From contig DRKI01000074.1 of NCBI GenBank assembly GCA_011051875.1, positions 1 through 52,217 of the forward strand: a DNA stretch of 52,217 nt. The letters are read 5' to 3'. A model generated the notes under the pieces. That model saw only the letters and a list, made by a program, of their open reading frames with translations, made no database searches and had not been told where the DNA came from. Source of the DNA: Desulfobulbus sp. Lineage in GTDB: Bacteria > Desulfobacterota > Desulfobulbia > Desulfobulbales > Desulfobulbaceae. Positions 1 through 9,036 of this stretch are shown here, piece after piece. The translations under genes and the position numbers were made by a program. Within the stretch, counting starts at the first letter, position 1; every line of letters starts with the position of its first letter.

Positions 1-528
1 ATGGGCCTGGTGGCCGATTTTGCGGCCACGGCAGCCAACCAGTGGTTCGAACGGACCCTGGACGATTCAGCCATCCGGCGGATGGATATTGCCCAGGCCT
101 TTCTCCTGACCGACGCCATCCTGAAGCTGTACCTGAATATCACGGCAAATATGGTTGTTTATCCGAAGCAAATAGAAAAATACCTTCGGGCGGAGCTTCC
201 CTTCATGGCCACGGAAAAGATCCTCATGGCCTGCGTGGAGCGGGGCAGGAGCAGGCAGGAGATGCACGAGGTGATCCGGGAGCACTCAGTGGCGGCAGGG
301 CTGGCGGTCAAGGAACAGGGCCTGGACAATGACCTGCTGCAGCGGCTGGCCATTGATCCCCGCATTCCCTTTGACCTGGACGAGCTGAACGGGCTGCTCG
401 GCAATTACCGGGAATTCACCGGCCGGGCCACCGAACAGACCGAGGAATTCCTGGACGAGGTGGTGCACCCGGTGCTGGACAGGTACAGCGACCTGATCGG
501 CTCGGTGGACGCCACCCTCAAGGTGTGA
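1..528 (+). CDS. purB: adenylosuccinate lyase, C-terminal part (5' truncated by window edge)
   Basis: Adenylosuccinate lyase acts twice in purine synthesis, releasing fumarate from SAICAR and from adenylosuccinate in the cytoplasm. Only the last 175 codons are visible. They contain the family's QWFERTLDDSA-like stretch (visible residues 14-24), the segment around VVYPKQIEKYL and LPFMATEKIL, and a C-terminal ADSL_C helical domain. The style (FERTLDDSA, LPFMATE) resembles the longer, animal-like branch of the family. The SSxMPxKxNP signature loop would lie upstream, outside the window. The ATG at base 1 is an internal methionine, because the family is normally about 450 residues or more. The stop overlaps the GTG start of the next gene by four bases, indicating translational coupling. 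Confidence 0.9.
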   Translation: MGLVADFAATAANQWFERTLDDSAIRRMDIAQAFLLTDAILKLYLNITANMVVYPKQIEKYLRAELPFMATEKILMACVERGRSRQEMHEVIREHSVAAGLAVKEQGLDNDLLQRLAIDPRIPFDLDELNGLLGNYREFTGRATEQTEEFLDEVVHPVLDRYSDLIGSVDATLKV

Positions 529-782
529 CATTGCAGCGGAACGAGTGCGGCGCCGAGCACCGGCGGCAGGAGAGGCCGGCTGATCAGGAACTCTATCTCC
601 GCATCGCTTCCGGGCAGATAGCCTTTTTGAAGTTCATCTTCGAGGGATACGACGGCCTGGCCGTTCTCTCGACCATGGATGCGGACACCGGCCTTGTCCG
701 GCTGCTCTATCCCGCCTCGCGGGGCCCGGAGCTTTTCAGCCTGCTCGAGGCCCTGGCCCCGGGGCTGGGCCGCATCGCATGA
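525..782 (+). CDS. DUF4911 family small protein
   Basis: An 85-residue soluble protein of unknown function. The sequence from LYLRIASGQIAFLKF to the end matches the pattern I know for DUF4911: a short fold with an IAFLKFIFEGYDGLAVLST-type core and a hydrophobic C-terminal helix. It starts at GTG, overlapping the purB stop (GTGTGA), and ends 16 bases before miaB. DUF4911 genes are commonly found next to miaB in Desulfobacterota and Geobacter relatives, so the placement supports the call. No catalytic motif is visible. An accessory role around tRNA modification is only a guess from position. Confidence 0.7.
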   Translation: MTLQRNECGAEHRRQERPADQELYLRIASGQIAFLKFIFEGYDGLAVLSTMDADTGLVRLLYPASRGPELFSLLEALAPGLGRIA

Positions 783-798
783 CAGATCCTCTGATACC

Positions 799-2214
799 AT
801 GGCAAAACACGTTTACATCAAGACCTTTGGCTGCCAGATGAACGAGCGCGACTCGGAGATCATCGAGCAGCTTCTTGCCGGTTCCGGCTATATCGGTGTT
901 GCAGATCCGGGATCCGCCGATCTCATCCTGCTCAACACGTGCAGCATCCGGGCCAAGGCCGAGCAGAAGGTCTACAGCCTGCTGGGCCAGCTCAGGGAAG
1001 AAAAATCCCGGCGGCCGGGACTGCGGATCGGTGTGGCCGGCTGTGTCGCCCAGCAGGAGGGCGAAGAGATCTTCCGCCGCATGCCCCACGTGGACATCGT
1101 CCTGGGCACCCAGCAGATCTACCGCCTGCCGGACATCCTGGCAAGCCTCGAGAAGGGTGACACGCAGCGGGAACTGGCCGTGGACATGGAACAGGATTTT
1201 GCCATTCCACCCTTCCAGAAGCTCCTCCGGGGAGACGGCAGGAGACCCCCCTCCCCTGCCGGAACCAACTGTGACTACAAAAAATTTGTCACCATCATGC
1301 AGGGGTGCAACAACTACTGCAGCTACTGCGTGGTGCCGTCGACCAGGGGCCGCGAGATCAGCCGGCCCGTGGCCGACATCCTGGAAGAGGCCCGGCTGCT
1401 GGTGGCGCAGGGCGTGCGCGAGATCACCCTGCTGGGCCAGAACGTCAACTCCTATGGCCGCACCAATCCCGTGGCCACCCAACCGGTCTCCTTTGCCGGC
1501 CTCCTGCGGCAGGTCGCAGCCATCCCGGGCCTGGCGCGGCTGCGCTTCACCACCTCCAATCCCAGGGATCTCTCCGAAGAGCTGATGCAGTGTTTCGCTG
1601 ATCTCGACAATCTCTGCCCCCAGCTCCACCTGCCGGTCCAGTCCGGTTCAAACAGGATCCTGGCCCGGATGAACCGCAAATACACGGTGGAGACCTACCT
1701 GGACCGGGTGGCGGCCCTGCGCAGGTACCGGCCCGGTATCGCCCTGACCACGGATATCATTGTCGGGTTCCCCGGCGAGACCGACGAGGATTTCGAGGCC
1801 ACCATGGAGCTGCTGCGCACGGTTCGCTTTCATGGCTCCTTTTCCTTCAAATACTCGGACAGGCCCAATACCCGCTCTGCCGGATTTGCCGACAAGGTGC
1901 CGGAAGAGATCAAGAGCGCCCGGCTGCAGCGGTTCCAGCAACTGCAGGATGAAATCAGTCTTGAACGGAATAAAGAGTATATAGGGAAAACTGTTGAAGT
2001 AATGGTTGAATCATGTTCCGGCCAGGAGGTCAAGGGGCGTACCGCAACCAACCATGTTGTCCACTTCTGCTCCGACCGGCAGCCGGCAGCCGGTGAACAG
2101 CTGGCGGTCAGGATCGTCCATGCCGGCAAACATTCCCTGCGCGGCGAACCAGCCGCCCGCGGACAGGAAAGAACACGGCCCGGCCCGCACGAAACATCCG
2201 GAGGACACCGATGA
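799..2214 (+). CDS. miaB: tRNA-2-methylthio-N6-dimethylallyladenosine synthase MiaB
   Basis: Radical SAM methylthiotransferase that converts i6A37 to ms2i6A37 in tRNAs reading UNN codons. The 471-residue length is normal for the family. The N-terminal UPF0004 domain carries the three cluster-binding cysteines C12 (FGCQMN), C48 (LNTCSIR) and C82 (AGCVAQQ). The radical SAM motif is C170-x3-C174-x2-C177 (GCNNYCSYC). A TRAM RNA-binding domain follows at the C-terminus from about residue 390. The ATG at 799 gives the canonical MAKHVYIKTFGCQMN start; the frame stays open upstream but that part overlaps the DUF4911 gene and is not family-like. The stop overlaps the next start as ATGA. Confidence 0.95.
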   Translation: MAKHVYIKTFGCQMNERDSEIIEQLLAGSGYIGVADPGSADLILLNTCSIRAKAEQKVYSLLGQLREEKSRRPGLRIGVAGCVAQQEGEEIFRRMPHVDIVLGTQQIYRLPDILASLEKGDTQRELAVDMEQDFAIPPFQKLLRGDGRRPPSPAGTNCDYKKFVTIMQGCNNYCSYCVVPSTRGREISRPVADILEEARLLVAQGVREITLLGQNVNSYGRTNPVATQPVSFAGLLRQVAAIPGLARLRFTTSNPRDLSEELMQCFADLDNLCPQLHLPVQSGSNRILARMNRKYTVETYLDRVAALRRYRPGIALTTDIIVGFPGETDEDFEATMELLRTVRFHGSFSFKYSDRPNTRSAGFADKVPEEIKSARLQRFQQLQDEISLERNKEYIGKTVEVMVESCSGQEVKGRTATNHVVHFCSDRQPAAGEQLAVRIVHAGKHSLRGEPAARGQERTRPGPHETSGGHR

Positions 2215-2855
2215 TCGATATCCACAGTCATACCTTTTTCAGTGACGGCGCCCTGGTCCCGGCCGAGCACCTGCGGCGGGTGGAGGTCATGGGCTATACC
2301 GCCATCGCCATCACCGACCATGCCGACTCCTCGAACCTGGACTTCATCATTCCCCGCATCGTGCGTGCGGCCGGGGACCTGAACCCGGTCAGCCGCACGC
2401 GGTTGATCCCGGGAATCGAGCTGACCCACGTGCCGCCGCCGCTCATCGAGCCCCTGACCAGGAAGGCCAGGGAGCTGGGCGCGCAGATCGTGGTCGTGCA
2501 CGGCGAGACCCCGGTGGAGCCGGTGGCGCCCGGTACCAACCGGGCCGCCCTCGAGGCCGGGGTCGACCTGCTGGCCCATCCCGGTTTTCTCACCGAGGAA
2601 GATGCGCGGCTGGCCGCGGAAAAGGGAATCTTTCTCGAACTGTCCGGCCGTAAGGGCCACAGCCTGACCAACGGCCACGTGGCCCGGCTGGCCGAGAAAA
2701 CCGGTGCCCGGCTGGCAGTCAATTCCGACGCCCATGATCCTGGCGATTTTCTAACCGCCGAGATGGCGGAAAAGGTGGGACGCGGCGCCGGCCTGGACAG
2801 GGAGCGCTACCTGCAGCTCCGCCGGGACATGCTCGAGATGGTCAACAGCCTCTGA
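2211..2855 (+). CDS. PHP-domain phosphoesterase (histidinol-phosphatase type)
   Basis: A 214-residue metal-dependent phosphoesterase of the polymerase-and-histidinol-phosphatase superfamily. Metal-binding motifs appear in order: HSH (H5, H7) near the N-terminus, TDH (D36, H37), VVHGE (H97), LLAHPG, and NSDAHDPG near the C-terminus. The short length and the histidinol-phosphatase-like layout fit stand-alone PHP proteins that hydrolyse sugar or nucleotide phosphates. The substrate cannot be read from the sequence. It is translationally coupled to miaB through an ATGA overlap, and the exported peptidase gene begins four bases after its stop, so these genes probably share a transcript. Confidence 0.8.
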   Translation: MIDIHSHTFFSDGALVPAEHLRRVEVMGYTAIAITDHADSSNLDFIIPRIVRAAGDLNPVSRTRLIPGIELTHVPPPLIEPLTRKARELGAQIVVVHGETPVEPVAPGTNRAALEAGVDLLAHPGFLTEEDARLAAEKGIFLELSGRKGHSLTNGHVARLAEKTGARLAVNSDAHDPGDFLTAEMAEKVGRGAGLDRERYLQLRRDMLEMVNSL

Positions 2856-2859
2856 CCCG

Positions 2860-3543
2860 ATGCGCGGAACACGAACACCGACCTCCGGCCGTATACGCCG
2901 CCCTGCCCTGCTGCCGCTGCTCCTGCTGCTGCTCGCGGCCTCCCTCCCTGCGCCGGCTTCTCAGGCGCAAGAGCACGGGACAGGGATGGAACAGGTGCCG
3001 CAGCCGGACGTGGAACGGGAAACCGTGCGCATCGGCGGGCGGGAATTCGAGGTGCCGGCCCAGTGGCGGGGGCTCAGGATCAGGGAAAAACCGCCCGGCC
3101 TGGCCGAACTTGCGCCCGTGCCCCGCAGGCTGGCGAAAGACCACGGCCTGATCTACCTGCGCCGCGATGCCCGCGACGCCCTGGTGGCCATGGCGGCCGC
3201 GGCGGAAAAGGAAGGGATCGAGCTGAAGATCGATTCCGGCTATCGCTCCAGTCAATATCAGAAAACGATCATTGCCCGGCAACTGGCCCGGGGCAAGACC
3301 TTTGCCGATATCACCCGTTTCGTGGCCCCGCCGGGATACTCCGAGCACCGCACCGGCACGGCGGTCGATTTCTCGCCCAGCAACTGGCGGTTCGCATCCA
3401 CGCCCCAGTACCGCTGGCTGACAGGGCACGCGGCCGGTTTCGGCTTCAGCGAGACCTACCCGGAAAACGGTCATCGCCATCCCTGGGAGCCGTGGCACTG
3501 GCGGTTTCGGCAAGTGGGCCACGGCCGGCCCGATCATGGCTGA
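2860..3543 (+). CDS. exported M15-type D-alanyl-D-alanine carboxypeptidase
   Basis: A 227-residue periplasmic peptidoglycan peptidase of the VanY/DacB (M15B) type, trimming the terminal D-Ala of cell-wall peptides. A signal peptide is clear: basic residues up to about 14, then a Leu-rich core (about 17-28) and a likely AxA-type cleavage near residue 36. Zinc ligands are visible in SEHRTGTAVDF (H163, D170) and EPWHWR (catalytic E210, H213), and SGYRSS lies at 126-131 as expected. It is the last gene of the rightward run and converges on the topoisomerase genes over a 40-base spacer that contains a small GGGCC/GGCCC hairpin. Confidence 0.85.
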   Translation: MRGTRTPTSGRIRRPALLPLLLLLLAASLPAPASQAQEHGTGMEQVPQPDVERETVRIGGREFEVPAQWRGLRIREKPPGLAELAPVPRRLAKDHGLIYLRRDARDALVAMAAAAEKEGIELKIDSGYRSSQYQKTIIARQLARGKTFADITRFVAPPGYSEHRTGTAVDFSPSNWRFASTPQYRWLTGHAAGFGFSETYPENGHRHPWEPWHWRFRQVGHGRPDHG

Positions 3544-3583
3544 CAAGGACAGAGACACCCTGCCCGGGCCATCAGGCCCAGCA

Positions 3584-5662
3584 TTAACTCTTATTAGCAT
3601 CTCCCTGTTTCTTCTCTGAAACTTCCTGGCCTCCTTCAGGATGCCCTTTGCTGCCCTCCCCCTTGGTCCCGAATCCGGGCAGGGGGACAGGGGTCACCTG
3701 CCTGCGCGGCGGCCGGCCGGTGACATCGGTCACCCGCCGTACCACCCGGCTGCCCAGGGACTTGCCGCGGGCGGCCACGCCCTTGATCAGGTAGTCGTCA
3801 AGCTCGATCTCCACGGAATTGTAGCGGGCCCGGGCAGAGGGGACGAAGCTGATCCTGGCCCGCACTCCCTTTTCACCCACGGCCAGCAGCTGGATGATGG
3901 AGCGCCTGTGCTCGGGAAAGAGCCGGTACTCGCGGTTGATGATAAACTTGGGCATACGGAACCGCTTGACATAGCTCCTGTTTTCAAGACCGTTGCGGTA
4001 GATGACATTGAAGACCAGATCCTTGTCCACCACGCCGAACCAGAGCAGGTCGCTGCCGACAAAAAACTTGTCCGTGGGGTGGATCACCTTGTAGAGACCG
4101 TCCTTGAAGATGAGTAGCAGCCGGTCGTACTCGGAACAGGTCACCACCAGGTCCTTTTTCCTGTCGGTCACCGTGATCTTGTGCCCCAGGAACCCCGACT
4201 CCCGGTTGTAGACCACCTTGATGTTGGCCAGGGCCGCGGCCCGGGCGTCCACCTCGTCGAACTGGCGCAGCTCGCTTTTGCGCGGGAACTCCTTGCCGTA
4301 GCGATCGAGCAGGTCCTGGATGTAGTTGATGGTGTAGCCCACCATGTCCTGGAGGTGCTTTTCGATCCGGACGATGTTTCTTTCGATTGCCCGGATCTCC
4401 TTCTGCTGGCGGTTGATGTCGTAGCGCGAGATACGGCGGATCCTGATCTCCAGGAGCCGTTCCACGTCCGCCTTGCTCACCTTGCGGTCCAGTTCCGCGG
4501 CATAGGGTGCCAGGGCCTGGCGCACCGCGGAGATCACGGCCTTGTAGTTGATCTTCTCCTCGATCCGCTTGTAGAGTCGCTCCTCGATGAATATCTGCTC
4601 AAGCCGCCTGGCATGCAGTTTTTCCTTGAGCGCGTCCAGTTCCAGGCGCAGCTCCCGCTCCAGGAAGTCGACCAGCCGGTCGGTGTTTCGGCGCAGGACA
4701 TCCTCCACCGTGGGCTGGGCCGGCATGTTGTCCTGGATCACCACCAGGCTCGGCGAGACGCTCAGCTCGCAGTCGGTAAAGGCATAGAGGGCATCGATGG
4801 TCTCTTCGGCATAGATGCCGCGGGCCAGCTTGATCTCGATCTCCACCTCCTCGGCCGTGTAGTCGTTGATGGAGGTGATGCGCAGCTTGCCGGCCCTGGT
4901 TGCCTTTTCCACCGAGTCGATCAGGGCCTGGGTGGTCAGGTTGTAGGGCAGTTCCCGGATGACGATGGTCTTCTCGTCCTTCTCCTCGATCCTGGCCCGG
5001 CAGCGGATCCGGCCGTTGCCGTGGTTGTAGTCGGTGACGTCCACCAGGCCGCCGCGGGGAAAGTCGGGCAGCAGGGTGAAGTCGCGGCCCCGGAGGTAGT
5101 CGATCTGGGCCTGGAGCAGCTCGCAGAAGTTGTGCGGCATGATCTTGGTGGCCATGCCCACGGCAATGCCCTCGGCGCCCAGCAGGAGGAGCAGGGGCAG
5201 CTTGGCCGGCAGAGTGACCGGCTCCTGCATGCGGCCGTCGTAGGAGTCGATGAACTCGGTGAGTTCCCTGTTGAACAGGGTCTCCCTGGCAAGCGGGGTC
5301 AGCCGGCACTCGATGTAGCGGGCGGCCGAGGCCTGGTCGCCGGTGAAGATGTTGCCGAAGTTGCCCTGCCGCTCGATGAGATAGCCCTTGTTGGCCAGGT
5401 TGACCAGGGCCGCGAATATGGACTGGTCGCCGTGCGGGTGCAGCTTCATGGTCTCGCCGACCACGTTGGCCACCTTGTGGAAGCGGCCGTCGTCCATGTT
5501 ATGCAGGGTCTGGAGGATGCGGCGCTGGACCGGCTTCAGGCCGTCGTCCACGTCCGGGATGGCACGTTCCCGGATCACGTAGGAGGTGTAATCGAGGAAG
5601 TTGGCGTCAAAGAGGCGGTGCAGCCTGCCCCGCCGTTCTGTCTCTACCGGGCCGGAAGTCAT
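3584..5662 (-). CDS. parC: type IIA topoisomerase subunit A (ParC/GyrA-like)
   Basis: DNA breakage-reunion subunit of a type IIA topoisomerase. At 692 residues it is shorter than typical GyrA (over 800). The winged-helix region has the QRRIL and HPHGDQS motifs, and the catalytic tyrosine is Y116 in SAARYIE. A tower and coiled coil follow, and the C-terminal part has only a reduced beta region rather than a full six-bladed GyrA pinwheel. The last stretch, from about residue 640, is low-complexity and charged. The B subunit lies 43 bases upstream on the same strand, so the pair is probably an operon. I call it topoisomerase IV-like; a separate gyrase would be expected elsewhere in the genome. 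Confidence 0.85.
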   Translation of the reverse strand: MTSGPVETERRGRLHRLFDANFLDYTSYVIRERAIPDVDDGLKPVQRRILQTLHNMDDGRFHKVANVVGETMKLHPHGDQSIFAALVNLANKGYLIERQGNFGNIFTGDQASAARYIECRLTPLARETLFNRELTEFIDSYDGRMQEPVTLPAKLPLLLLLGAEGIAVGMATKIMPHNFCELLQAQIDYLRGRDFTLLPDFPRGGLVDVTDYNHGNGRIRCRARIEEKDEKTIVIRELPYNLTTQALIDSVEKATRAGKLRITSINDYTAEEVEIEIKLARGIYAEETIDALYAFTDCELSVSPSLVVIQDNMPAQPTVEDVLRRNTDRLVDFLERELRLELDALKEKLHARRLEQIFIEERLYKRIEEKINYKAVISAVRQALAPYAAELDRKVSKADVERLLEIRIRRISRYDINRQQKEIRAIERNIVRIEKHLQDMVGYTINYIQDLLDRYGKEFPRKSELRQFDEVDARAAALANIKVVYNRESGFLGHKITVTDRKKDLVVTCSEYDRLLLIFKDGLYKVIHPTDKFFVGSDLLWFGVVDKDLVFNVIYRNGLENRSYVKRFRMPKFIINREYRLFPEHRRSIIQLLAVGEKGVRARISFVPSARARYNSVEIELDDYLIKGVAARGKSLGSRVVRRVTDVTGRPPRRQVTPVPLPGFGTKGEGSKGHPEGGQEVSEKKQGDANKS

Positions 5663-5705
5663 GAAAAAACCGCATTCAGAGGGATGATGAGGGCCGGGCG
5701 TGCTC

Positions 5706-7538
5706 TCATGCCGGCCTCAGGGTCAGGTGATCCATGATGTACTGCTTGCGCTCGGGCGTATTCTTGCCCATGTAGAACCTGAGCACCCGGCTCACCTCGC
5801 TGAGCCGGTCGATGCGCACCTGCCTGAGCCGCATGTCCGGACCGATGAACTGCTTGAATTCAGGCGGCGAAATCTCGCCCAGGCCCTTGAACCGGGTCAC
5901 CTCCACGCTCCGGTCGGAGCGGGATCTTCCCTTGAGTTCCCGGATCGCCTCGGCCATCTCCCCGTCCGAGTAGCAGTAGCGGGTGGTCTTTTTATTGCGC
6001 ACCCGGTAGATGGGCGTCTCCAGGATGTAGACATGACCCAGTTTGACCAGGGGCTCGAAGTAGTGGAGAAAAAAAGTGAGCAGCAGGTTGCGGATATGGA
6101 GGCCGTCCACGTCGGCGTCCGTGGCCAGGATCACCTTGTCGAACCGGAGATTGGAGATCGACTCCTCGATGTCGAGGGCCCGCATCAGCGAGTACATCTC
6201 GTCGTTCTTGTAGAGCAGGTCGAGCCGGTGGCCGAGCACGTTCAGGGGCTTGCCCTTGAGCGAAAACACGGCCTGGGTCATGGGGTCACGGGATGAGACA
6301 ATGGAGCCGGCCGCCGACTGGCCCTCGGTGATGAAGACCATGTTCTCCCGCCCCTCCCTGGAAGGCTTTCTCCGCGAGGGATGGTACTTGCAGTCCTTGA
6401 GCTGCGGGATCTTGAGCGCCACCTTCTTCGCCTTGACCTTGGCCTCGCGACGCACCGACTGCAGCTCGCGGCGCACCCGCTCGTTGCGCTGCACCTTGTC
6501 CATCAGGATCTCGGCCGCATCGGGAAACTTGTAGAGATGGGTGGACACGGCCTCACGCACTGCATTAACTATCCATGCCCTTATCTCTGTATTCCCGAGC
6601 TTATTCTTTGTCTGCGACTCAAAAACAGGCTCCTGGACCTTGACCGCGAGGGTGCCGACAATGCCGTCACGCACGTCCTTGCCCGTGTATTTCCTGCCCG
6701 AGAATTCATTGACCCCCTTGAGGATCCCCTCCCGGAACGCGGAGAGGTGGGTGCCGCCCTCGCTGGTATAGGTGCCGTTGACAAAGGAGAAGTAGGAGTC
6801 GCCGTAGTCGTCGGTATGGGTGAAGGCGAACTCCAGGGTCTTGTCCGAGAGATGGATGGGATCGTAGAGACCGCGACCGTCCAGTTCCCGGTCGAGCAGG
6901 TCAAGCAGGCCATTCCGGGAATAGTAGCGCTCGCCGTTCATGTAGAGGCTGAGGCCGGCGTTGAGGTAGGCGTAGCGCCAGAGGCGCTGGTCCACGTATT
7001 CCGGGTCAAAGCGGAAGCCGGGAAAGAGCCCGGCATCGGGCAGGAACTCGATCAGGGTGCCGTCCTTCTCCCCGGTTGCGCCCTCCTCCTCGCGCTGCAG
7101 CTCGCCATGCTCAAACAGGGCCTTTTTGAAGCGGCCCTCGCGGAAGGCGCAGACCGTGAACGAGGCCGACAGGGCGTTGACCGCCTTGGTGCCGACACCG
7201 TTGAGGCCCACGGAGAACTGGAAGACCTCGGTGTTGTACTTGGCGCCGGTGTTGATCACGGAAACGCACTCCACCACCTTGCCCAGCGGGATGCCGCGGC
7301 CATAGTCGCGCACCCGGCAGCGGCCCTCGTCGTCAATGGCCACGTCGACGCGTTTGCCAAACCCCATGATGAACTCGTCCACCGCGTTGTCAATGATCTC
7401 TTTGAGCAGGATATAGATGCCGTCGTCCGGGTGCGAGCCATTGCCGAGCCGGCCGATGTACATCCCGGGCCGCTTGCGGATGTGCTCAAGCGAACTCAGG
7501 GTCCTGATCTTGGATTCGTCGTACTGGTGGGCTGACAC
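5706..7538 (-). CDS. parE: type IIA topoisomerase subunit B (ParE/GyrB-like)
   Basis: ATPase and TOPRIM subunit partnering the A subunit just downstream. The 610 residues contain a GHKL ATPase with catalytic E47 and N51 in KEIIDNAVDE, the DYGRGIP loop (D78, G80, G82), the GVGTKAVNALS lid, and the transducer lysine in QTKNK. The TOPRIM domain has E405 in ITEGQSA and the DxD pair D474/D476 in ATDADVDG. The usual EGDSA is EGQSA here (Q407); the metal-binding Glu and Asp residues are kept, so activity is expected. The start is GTG at 7538. The length lacks the large insert of long gyrase B proteins, fitting a topoisomerase IV-like enzyme. Confidence 0.88.
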   Translation of the reverse strand: MSAHQYDESKIRTLSSLEHIRKRPGMYIGRLGNGSHPDDGIYILLKEIIDNAVDEFIMGFGKRVDVAIDDEGRCRVRDYGRGIPLGKVVECVSVINTGAKYNTEVFQFSVGLNGVGTKAVNALSASFTVCAFREGRFKKALFEHGELQREEEGATGEKDGTLIEFLPDAGLFPGFRFDPEYVDQRLWRYAYLNAGLSLYMNGERYYSRNGLLDLLDRELDGRGLYDPIHLSDKTLEFAFTHTDDYGDSYFSFVNGTYTSEGGTHLSAFREGILKGVNEFSGRKYTGKDVRDGIVGTLAVKVQEPVFESQTKNKLGNTEIRAWIVNAVREAVSTHLYKFPDAAEILMDKVQRNERVRRELQSVRREAKVKAKKVALKIPQLKDCKYHPSRRKPSREGRENMVFITEGQSAAGSIVSSRDPMTQAVFSLKGKPLNVLGHRLDLLYKNDEMYSLMRALDIEESISNLRFDKVILATDADVDGLHIRNLLLTFFLHYFEPLVKLGHVYILETPIYRVRNKKTTRYCYSDGEMAEAIRELKGRSRSDRSVEVTRFKGLGEISPPEFKQFIGPDMRLRQVRIDRLSEVSRVLRFYMGKNTPERKQYIMDHLTLRPA

Positions 7539-7627
7539 GTTGTGCGTTACGGGATTTTGAAGTAAGAGTGCAGGATATCCCGGCCGAGGCCGGAAAACAG
7601 ATCAATACAGTTTACCCACTGGCCGAC

Positions 7628-8446
7628 ATGAAGTCAAAAGATATGACACCCGCAGTGCTCTCCGTGGCCGGATCCGACCCCACCGGCGGCGCCGGCATCC
7701 AGGCCGACATCAGGACCATGGCCGATATCGGGGTCTACGGGGCGGCCGCCGTGACCTGCGTCACGGTGCAGAACAGCCGCGGCGTGCAGCAGGTGGCGCC
7801 GCTTGCACCCGGTCTGGTGGCCCGACAGGTGCGGGCCGTGCTCGACGACCTGTATGTCACCCAGGTCAAGATCGGCATGGTCGGCACCCGGGAGATCGGC
7901 GCAGCCCTGGGCGAGGCGCTGGCGGATTTTTCCGGTGATGTGATCTTTGATCCTGTGCTGGCGGCTACCACGGGCGAGGAACTGACCGACCGGGCCGGCC
8001 TGGAGGTGATCCGCCAGGCCCTGCTGGCCCGAACCACGATTCTCACCCCCAACCTGCCCGAGCTTGCCCTGCTCGCCGGTCACGACCGACCGGGCAGCGT
8101 CGATCCCCTGGCCATGGCCCGGGAGCTGCTGGACCGCTACCCCGGCATGCGCGGTGTCCTGGTCAAGGGCGGGCACGGCACCGGCAGCCTCCTCACGGAT
8201 TTCCTGGTCCGCCGCCGGGGCGAACCGCTGCGCGAGCACCACCCGCGCATCGACACGGTGAACAGCCACGGCACGGGCTGCATCCTCTCCACGGCCTTTG
8301 CCGCCCATCTCTGCCTGGGCCATGACGACAGATCCGCCTTTGCCGCCAGTGTCCGCCACCTGCAACGGTTACTGGCAGAAAACGCGGCCCGGCGAATCGT
8401 CCGCGCCGCCGGCGGGCGGGGACCGTTGTTCCATGGCCGGGGGTAA
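7628..8446 (+). CDS. thiD: hydroxymethylpyrimidine/phosphomethylpyrimidine kinase ThiD
   Basis: Ribokinase-family enzyme that phosphorylates HMP and HMP-P for thiamine synthesis. The ATG at 7628 gives a 272-residue protein; a GTG at 7568 in the same frame would add 20 non-conserved residues, and an internal ATG at 7643 is also possible. Family features are the N-terminal SVAGSDPTGGAGIQAD substrate loop, NLPELALL, the VKGGHG strand, and the anion-hole GTGC (HGTGCILSTAF) near the C-terminus. It is transcribed away from the topoisomerase operon over a 90-base gap with no obvious TPP riboswitch. No other thi gene is in the window. Confidence 0.9.
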   Translation: MKSKDMTPAVLSVAGSDPTGGAGIQADIRTMADIGVYGAAAVTCVTVQNSRGVQQVAPLAPGLVARQVRAVLDDLYVTQVKIGMVGTREIGAALGEALADFSGDVIFDPVLAATTGEELTDRAGLEVIRQALLARTTILTPNLPELALLAGHDRPGSVDPLAMARELLDRYPGMRGVLVKGGHGTGSLLTDFLVRRRGEPLREHHPRIDTVNSHGTGCILSTAFAAHLCLGHDDRSAFAASVRHLQRLLAENAARRIVRAAGGRGPLFHGRG

Positions 8447-8494
8447 TGCTGCTGCCGGGCTTCAAGGTCTGGCGCGGCTACCAGGCAGGGCCTC

Positions 8495-8701
8495 CTATTC
8501 CATCATGTGCACCCGCTCGCAATCCGGGCAGATCCAGGTGGGACCGTTGCTGATGCCCCACTTGTTTTCCTCGAAACACCCGGGACAGATCATGAACCCA
8601 CAGGTGCATGACCAGCAGAAGGGTTTTTCCTGCTTGCAGCAGTGACAGACATGGGTTTTTTTCCTGCGGCGACGGCCGCGCTTTTTCGGTTCTTCGGTCA
8701 T
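8495..8701 (-). CDS. cysteine-rich zinc-ribbon mini-protein
   Basis: A 68-residue basic, cysteine-rich protein that I do not recognise as a named family. Ten cysteines are arranged as CHCC (19-22), CWSCTC (29-34), CPGC (39-42) and CPDC (58-61), enough for two structural zinc sites. A lysine/arginine-rich N-terminus (residues 6-15) suggests nucleic-acid contact, but that is inference. The ATG at 8701 has a GGGGA ribosome-binding sequence just upstream; an ATG at 8713 would add four residues. It lies directly behind cutA on the same strand, so the two are probably co-transcribed, and it converges on thiD. Confidence 0.6.
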   Translation of the reverse strand: MTEEPKKRGRRRRKKTHVCHCCKQEKPFCWSCTCGFMICPGCFEENKWGISNGPTWICPDCERVHMME

Positions 8702-8715
8702 ACCGGTCCCCATGG

Positions 8716-9036
8716 CTATCCGGGCAGGAGTTCCTTTTCCAGCCAGGCCAGGTACTCCTTGTTGCCTTCCACCACGGGAAAGGCCAGGATCTCCGGCACA
8801 TCATAGGGATGGTGTTCGCGGATCAGGATCTGCAGCCCCTCGAACAGGTCCTGCCGCGACTTCATGCGGCAGAGGTACTCGTCTGCCCGCTCCAGCGCTC
8901 CCTGCCACCGGTAGCGGGAATGGCAGCTGCTGATCTGGACGCAGGCGGCAAGGCGGCTGCCCAGGACCTCCTCGGCGATTTTTTCCGCCTGCTCCCTGGT
9001 CTCCACCGTGGTGACAACCTGGATATACTCTGTCAT
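8716..9036 (-). CDS. cutA: CutA1 family divalent-cation tolerance protein
   Basis: A 106-residue member of the CutA1 family, small trimeric ferredoxin-like proteins named from copper tolerance in E. coli; the physiological role remains unclear. Family signatures are visible: the N-terminal [16 protein letters not shown] strand-helix, AACVQI, the YRWQG hairpin, and the C-terminal [13 protein letters not shown] and YLAWL. The length is typical. The next gene on the strand, a cysteine-rich mini-protein, begins within 15-18 bases of the stop, so metal handling by both is possible. Confidence 0.9.
   Translation of the reverse strand: MTEYIQVVTTVETREQAEKIAEEVLGSRLAACVQISSCHSRYRWQGALERADEYLCRMKSRQDLFEGLQILIREHHPYDVPEILAFPVVEGNKEYLAWLEKELLPG

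Noticed and set aside
4181-5737. 518-codon plus-strand open frame inside the topoisomerase A gene
   Set aside because: Low-complexity Leu/Val/Asp translation antisense to a conserved gene.
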